64,000 nucleotides of DNA. It comes from CBDFKU01 sp965248975. Its GTDB lineage: Bacteria; Chloroflexota; Dehalococcoidia; Lucifugimonadales; JAGWBF01. Positions 60,731 to 64,000 of the stretch are shown piece by piece. Location: contig CBDFKU010000019.1 in the NCBI GenBank assembly GCA_965248975.1, forward strand, positions 323,989 to 387,988, written 5' to 3'. The position numbers and the translations under genes were made by a program. The notes beneath the pieces are model-generated. The model had not been told where the DNA came from. It was given only the letters and a program-made list of their open reading frames with translations, and made no database searches. Numbering within the stretch: the first letter of the stretch is position 1; each line of letters opens with the position of its first letter.

Positions 60731-61965
60731 GCGACCCTAGAGTGGAGGCCAACGTCAGTGCGGGCGTCTACGTATTCAAGTACCTGGAAGAACGGATAGC
60801 CATTCGGGTGGACCGCATAACGGAGGACAAGAAGACCCTCTGGGGTGAGATCACCATCCGGGGCTCCTTCCCCCCGGAGCCTGGTTGGCACCACATATTC
60901 CACGAGGGGCTGAACCTGTTGGCCGGGAGAACCCGGAAGCAGATCGCGAGCATGTTGGCGAATCAGGTGCAGCAAATCAACTGGGATGAGGTCCTGGAGC
61001 AGGTCTGCCTCGGTGTGATCCAGCGGCACCGGGAAGGTGAAAAGGTCGTCCAGATACGAGACGTCCCAATACCAGAGTCAATCAGATGGAGAGTCGAGCC
61101 AATGATCATGGAAGGTGTGCCGACGCTGATATACGGATTTGGGGGTACGGGGAAGTCATACCTGGCCGCCTATCTAGCCTCCCTCATATCCGAGGGGTAC
61201 CCGGCACAAGGGTTTTTACCGGAGCCTGGACCGGTGTTGTACCTGGACTATGAGAACACGGAGTCAGAGAATGCGCGGCGCTTCGACGCCATTCACAAAG
61301 GGTTAGGGCTGGGGGAGCGGTCAGCAGTGCATTACAGGCGGTGCTCCCAACGTCTGGCGGCGGATGTACAAGAGGTGCAGAAAGCCGTACTCGAGCGGGG
61401 CATACAGACCGTGATAGTGGACACCGCCGGACCAGCCTGCGGAGGGGACCCGGAGTCGGCCCAGTCCGCCATCCAGTTCTTCATGGCGCTTCGAAGCCTC
61501 AATGTGACCAGCCTGGTGTTGGCCCACAAGTCGAAGGTGACCGGGGCCACGGGGCCTTTTGGCAGCGTCTACTGGACAAACTACCCAAGGAACGTGTTTC
61601 ACGTGAAGGCGTCCCAATCGGAGGATGAACACGTCACCCACGTCGGTCTATTCCATGAGAAGGCCAACGACGGCAAGTTGATAAGACCCATCGGATGTCG
61701 CCTGGAGTTCCTCAGTGACGGGGAGGTGTCAGTGGCTCGTGAGGACGTGCGGGATGTTCCGGAGCTGGAAGAGAACCTGAGCATCGCCGACCGCATCCAG
61801 GGAGCCATCAAACAGGCCCGATATAACCCTCTCACGGTGGAGGAACTTGCCGAGGACTTGGAGTCCAAGTCCGACACTATACGGAAAGCCTTGCGCCGGG
61901 ACAGCAGATTCATAAAGCTGCCGGGCAATCGCTGGGGGCTTACACATACCGGATGGGACACCTGA
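60727..61965 (+). CDS. RecA-fold AAA ATPase (RepA/AAA_25-like) with C-terminal winged-helix region
   Basis: 412 residues. Walker A GFGGTGKS (137-144), acidic YLDYENTES after strand 2, Walker B-like TVIVDTAG and a sensor-like VLAHKSK follow the RepA/Sak4/AAA_25 pattern of hexameric replication or recombination ATPases. The N-terminal 110 residues are separate. The C-terminal 60 (PLTVEELAEDLESKSDTIRKAL) resemble a winged helix that could bind DNA. Start overlaps the preceding ORF as ATGA. Next to origin-like repeats, so a role in replication initiation or helicase loading is reasonable. Confidence 0.85.
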   Translation: MSDPRVEANVSAGVYVFKYLEERIAIRVDRITEDKKTLWGEITIRGSFPPEPGWHHIFHEGLNLLAGRTRKQIASMLANQVQQINWDEVLEQVCLGVIQRHREGEKVVQIRDVPIPESIRWRVEPMIMEGVPTLIYGFGGTGKSYLAAYLASLISEGYPAQGFLPEPGPVLYLDYENTESENARRFDAIHKGLGLGERSAVHYRRCSQRLAADVQEVQKAVLERGIQTVIVDTAGPACGGDPESAQSAIQFFMALRSLNVTSLVLAHKSKVTGATGPFGSVYWTNYPRNVFHVKASQSEDEHVTHVGLFHEKANDGKLIRPIGCRLEFLSDGEVSVAREDVRDVPELEENLSIADRIQGAIKQARYNPLTVEELAEDLESKSDTIRKALRRDSRFIKLPGNRWGLTHTGWDT

Positions 61966-62136
61966 CGGGACAACGGGACGGGACACCCCCTATAAATAGG
62001 GGGGTGTTGTCCCGTCCCGTCCCCGCAGGAGATGTCCCGGGACATGTCCCGTAGATATAAGGCCGTATCTAGCGAACGGCTGCAACGGGACAGAGAACGG
62101 GACACCATTCGACCCTAAATTTCAAGGGCTTGTCCC
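61955..62136. repeat. GGGACA/TGTCCC repeat cluster, candidate replication origin or regulatory region
   Basis: Ten copies of GGGACA or its complement in 182 bases. They include a long hairpin (61975-62018: GGGACGGGACA / TGTCCCGTCCC around CCCCCTAT-AA-ATAGGGGG) and overlapping palindromes TGTCCCGGGACA (62033-62044) and CGGGACATGTCCCG (62038-62051). The cluster starts at the ATPase stop. The AT-rich stretch GATATAAGG and the iteron-like density fit an origin; multiple operators for a regulator are the alternative. Confidence 0.65.
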
Positions 62137-62175
62137 GTGGAAGCTAGGGGAAGTTTGTCTCCAAAAAAGGAGTGC

Positions 62176-62508
62176 ATGGCTGAGAGGAGATACAAGGAGG
62201 AGATGAAGGAGGAGATGAAGGAGGAGAAAGCCAAGTGCGTACATTGTGGCTATGGAGCCAAAGACGGCGAGGATCTCGACGACCATCTGGAGTCGGCCCA
62301 CCGCGGGAGCTTGAACCGTCGTGCCAGGACGTGCATAGCGTGTCCGCCCCCCAACAATGTCTTCGCCGACCTGGAGCGTCACTTCAGCCAGGTTCACGGC
62401 TTGGAGAGGAGTGAAGGGGCCCGGTGCGGCTGCGGCCAGGTGTTCCGTACCCGACGCCTGCGCAACATCCATGCCAGGGAATGTCAGCGTTCGGGAATCC
62501 AGACCTAG
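62176..62508 (+). CDS. C2H2-like zinc-finger protein
   Basis: 110 residues from ATG 62176 (AAAGGAG). After a Lys/Glu-rich helix with EEMKEEMKEEKAK there are three Cys/His clusters: CVHCGYGAKDGEDLDDHLESAH, CIACPPPNNVFADLERHFSQVH and CGCGQVFRTRRLRNIHAREC (each read with N spacers). The first two match C2H2 spacing with a His-x3/4-His end. Bacterial C2H2 proteins are uncommon outside the Ros/MucR group, which this does not resemble. Lies directly after the GGGACA cluster and could bind it. Confidence 0.65.
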   Translation: MAERRYKEEMKEEMKEEKAKCVHCGYGAKDGEDLDDHLESAHRGSLNRRARTCIACPPPNNVFADLERHFSQVHGLERSEGARCGCGQVFRTRRLRNIHARECQRSGIQT

Positions 62509-62576
62509 CCGCAAGAGGCGAGCGAGATTCTGGAGAAACTAATCGCCTGGACTAGGAGCAGTGAGGAGACGTTGCG

Positions 62577-62888
62577 GTGAGTGACAAGAAGCGGAGCTAC
62601 AAAAAACCCGATATTCGGTTTCACGACCAACCCCGCAATACCGACAGCATCGAGTTCCTGGGGGTCAAGCTAGATTCCATCCATGTGTTGGAGTGGCATC
62701 CGCTACCCGACGGGAAGGGCAAGCCGACTCAAGTGCATGTCTCCATGATGATCGAGAGCTTGGACGTTCCGCTAGTCATGCGTTTCAAGGGGCCTGGGAC
62801 GTTGGACGCTTTCATATCAGCATTGGCTGTTCACCGCTTCCATGTCTGGCCCGACCAGGATTACACCGACAAGGAGGGGTTGCTTTGA
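62577..62888 (+). CDS. Hypothetical protein (103 aa)
   Basis: GTG start; beta-rich (IEFLGVKLDSIHVLEWHPLPDGKGKPTQVHVSMMIE split around the DGKG turn). Stop overlaps the next ATG (TGATG). No family recognised. Confidence 0.55.
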   Translation: MSDKKRSYKKPDIRFHDQPRNTDSIEFLGVKLDSIHVLEWHPLPDGKGKPTQVHVSMMIESLDVPLVMRFKGPGTLDAFISALAVHRFHVWPDQDYTDKEGLL

Positions 62889-63433
62889 TGAACCTAGCTG
62901 AACTACAACGCGAGGCCCACGCCATCGCCAAGGACCACGGCTGGTGGGACGAGCCGAGAACCTTCGGCGACTGCATCGCAGATGTTCACGAGGCGTTAAG
63001 CGAGGCGCGGAGGGCGTATCGGGAGCATGGGCTGGAACATGGAGCAGCAGCGGTGTGTGACTGTTTCCAATCTCTTGGAGGGCACGCTGCTGACTGTCCT
63101 GCTTACGGCTATTTCGACTTTGCTACACAGAAACCCGAAGGCGTCGCGTCCGAGCTGGCCGACGTGGTGATCCGGGTGGCGGACATGGCGGAGTGGTACG
63201 AGTGGAAGTTGCCGCAACGACAATTGCTGGCGTTCGATCCGAACGAGTCGTTTGGCGAACACATCGTGAGTGCTCATGAAATGCTCAGTGATGTGCGTGG
63301 GTCCGAGCCGACCGATGTGTTGAGCGATTTCGTCGAATACATCCGAGCAATGGCCGCCCGCTACGGCATCGACCTGGACGCGGCGATCAGGGCCAAGATG
63401 GAGGGAAGGCGCTGTAATGGCACCGATAGTTGA
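62888..63433 (+). CDS. MazG-like nucleotide pyrophosphohydrolase
   Basis: 181 residues. N-terminal helix ADVHEALSEARRAYREHG and ELADVVIRVADMAEWY supply the Glu/Asp pairs of the all-alpha NTP pyrophosphohydrolase fold; a Cys-rich insert lies between (CDCFQSLGGHAADC). A second, partial copy of the helical pattern follows (FGEHIVSAHEMLSDVRG, YGIDLDAAIRAKMEGR). Phage MazG enzymes adjust nucleotide or alarmone pools. Start by TGATG coupling. Confidence 0.75.
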   Translation: MNLAELQREAHAIAKDHGWWDEPRTFGDCIADVHEALSEARRAYREHGLEHGAAAVCDCFQSLGGHAADCPAYGYFDFATQKPEGVASELADVVIRVADMAEWYEWKLPQRQLLAFDPNESFGEHIVSAHEMLSDVRGSEPTDVLSDFVEYIRAMAARYGIDLDAAIRAKMEGRRCNGTDS

Positions 63434-63680
63434 AGTTGAAGTTGAAGTCGATATCGCCGACTTCTCCACAGAAAATTTACTTGAGGAGCTTGAGGCACGC
63501 ATGAAGGAGGGGCGCCCGTGCCCAGGCCTTGCCCAGGTCTTGGAACATGTCGGGCTTCGCCGCGAGTGTACAGATGCGTTGGCCCGCTATCTCGGCGGTG
63601 ACATGTCCATGTCCGAGGCCGTCGAATTTGAAGCGGCGATGGCATGGTATAGCAATGGGCGCGGAGGGAAGGCGCTGTGA
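63417..63680 (+). CDS. Hypothetical protein (87 aa)
   Basis: Overlaps the MazG-like gene by 17 bases and the next gene by GTGA. Starts MAPIVEVEVEVDIADFS; helical thereafter (ENLLEELEARMKEG, CTDALARYLGGDMS). No family recognised. Confidence 0.5.
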   Translation: MAPIVEVEVEVDIADFSTENLLEELEARMKEGRPCPGLAQVLEHVGLRRECTDALARYLGGDMSMSEAVEFEAAMAWYSNGRGGKAL

Positions 63681-64000
63681 GAATCTACGTCGCGTCGTCA
63701 TGGCGCAATCAGTATCAGCCGGGAGTCGTCGTCGCACTGCGGGCTGCGGGACATGAAGTGTACGACTTCCGAAACCCCCCGGATCGGTCGGGCTTCGGCT
63801 GGGAACAGCTTGACCCAGATTGGCAATCCTGGTCAGTTGATCGCTATCGCTCAATGCTCAACGACCCGATTGCTCAACAAAGGTTTCAACACCGATTTCG
63901 ACGCAATGAGATGGGCCGATGCCTGTGTGCTGGTGCTGCCATCTGGCCGGTCGGCGCACTTGGAAGCTGGATGGTTCGTCGGCCAAGAGAAGCCAACCAT
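63677..64000 (+). CDS. Nucleoside 2-deoxyribosyltransferase-like protein, apparent frameshift, cut by window edge
   Basis: GTG start coupled to the previous stop. RIYVASSWRN, AAGHEVYDFRNP and DPDWQSW match deoxyribosyltransferase-like phage proteins. At about 63878-63883 (CAACAAAGG) the conserved reading shifts by one base: GFNTDFDAMRWADACVLVLP, then GRSAHLEAGWFVGQ with the catalytic Glu, lie in the other frame to the window end. Deleting one A restores a single product. Sequencing error is the simplest cause; it is otherwise a broken gene. Would act in base salvage with the MazG-like protein. Confidence 0.7.
   Translation, partial: MRIYVASSWRNQYQPGVVVALRAAGHEVYDFRNPPDRSGFGWEQLDPDWQSWSVDRYRSMLNDPIAQQRFQHRFRRNEMGRCLCAGAAIWPVGALGSWMVRRPREANH

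Overview
The window is GC-rich bacterial DNA that most resembles a Chloroflexota genome of the Dehalococcoidia/SAR202 kind. This is inferred from gene content; no rRNA or other phylogenetic marker is present. The signs are several paralogous amidohydrolases, a crotonase, an RraA-type aldolase, an LLM flavin oxidoreductase and an SMP-30 lactonase, plus archaeal-type flagellins (archaellins), PKD-rich surface proteins and a cyclase-AAA-TPR signalling giant.

1-7.9 kb is catabolic: two metal-dependent amidohydrolases (ACMSD-like), two D-aminoacylase-type amidohydrolases on either side of an AT-rich promoter region, a crotonase and an NHL-repeat protein. 8-14.4 kb holds a very large membrane/solute-binding/VWA protein, a membrane-anchored HTH protein and an MFS transporter. 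14.8-28.8 kb is a cell-surface block on the minus strand: two archaellin genes (one apparently frameshifted), a small unknown gene, a Ser/Thr kinase, a giant secreted PKD-repeat protein split by one in-frame TAG, and a lipoprotein. 28.9-37.5 kb holds a class III cyclase/AAA/TPR protein, a double-CDGSH iron-sulfur protein and a small cyclic-nucleotide-binding protein (possibly one signalling unit), then a ferritin-like protein, a zinc alcohol dehydrogenase, a tiny membrane protein and an isochorismatase-type hydrolase.

37.6-44.2 kb is one ELWxxDGT/DUF11 surface-protein gene broken by insertion sequences: an IS630-type element at a CTAG site, then an IS3 element that itself carries an IS110 element. 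44.2-49.4 kb returns to ordinary genes: a small Cys-rich protein, a pseudopilin, an SDR, an SMP-30 lactonase, an LLM oxidoreductase and an RraA-like aldolase. At 49.4-53.3 kb a second pile-up (IS3 abutting a truncated IS1182) has removed the start of an SRPBCC gene and the end of an epimerase gene. An alpha/beta hydrolase lacking the usual Ser and His follows.

From about 54.2 kb to the right edge is a mobile element of prophage or integrative type, entering at its immunity region: a LexA/CI-like S24 repressor, a divergent Cro-like gene with a probable leaderless start, an AlpA-like regulator, a DUF932-like protein, then tightly overlapping (GTGA/ATGA) small genes, many encoding Cys-rich proteins. 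A candidate annealing protein, a RecA-fold ATPase flanked by GGACATGTCC palindromes and GGGACA repeats, a C2H2-like protein, a MazG-like protein and a nucleoside deoxyribosyltransferase-like gene (apparently frameshifted, cut by the edge) follow. No integrase or capsid gene is visible. I recognised no tRNA, rRNA or CRISPR array.
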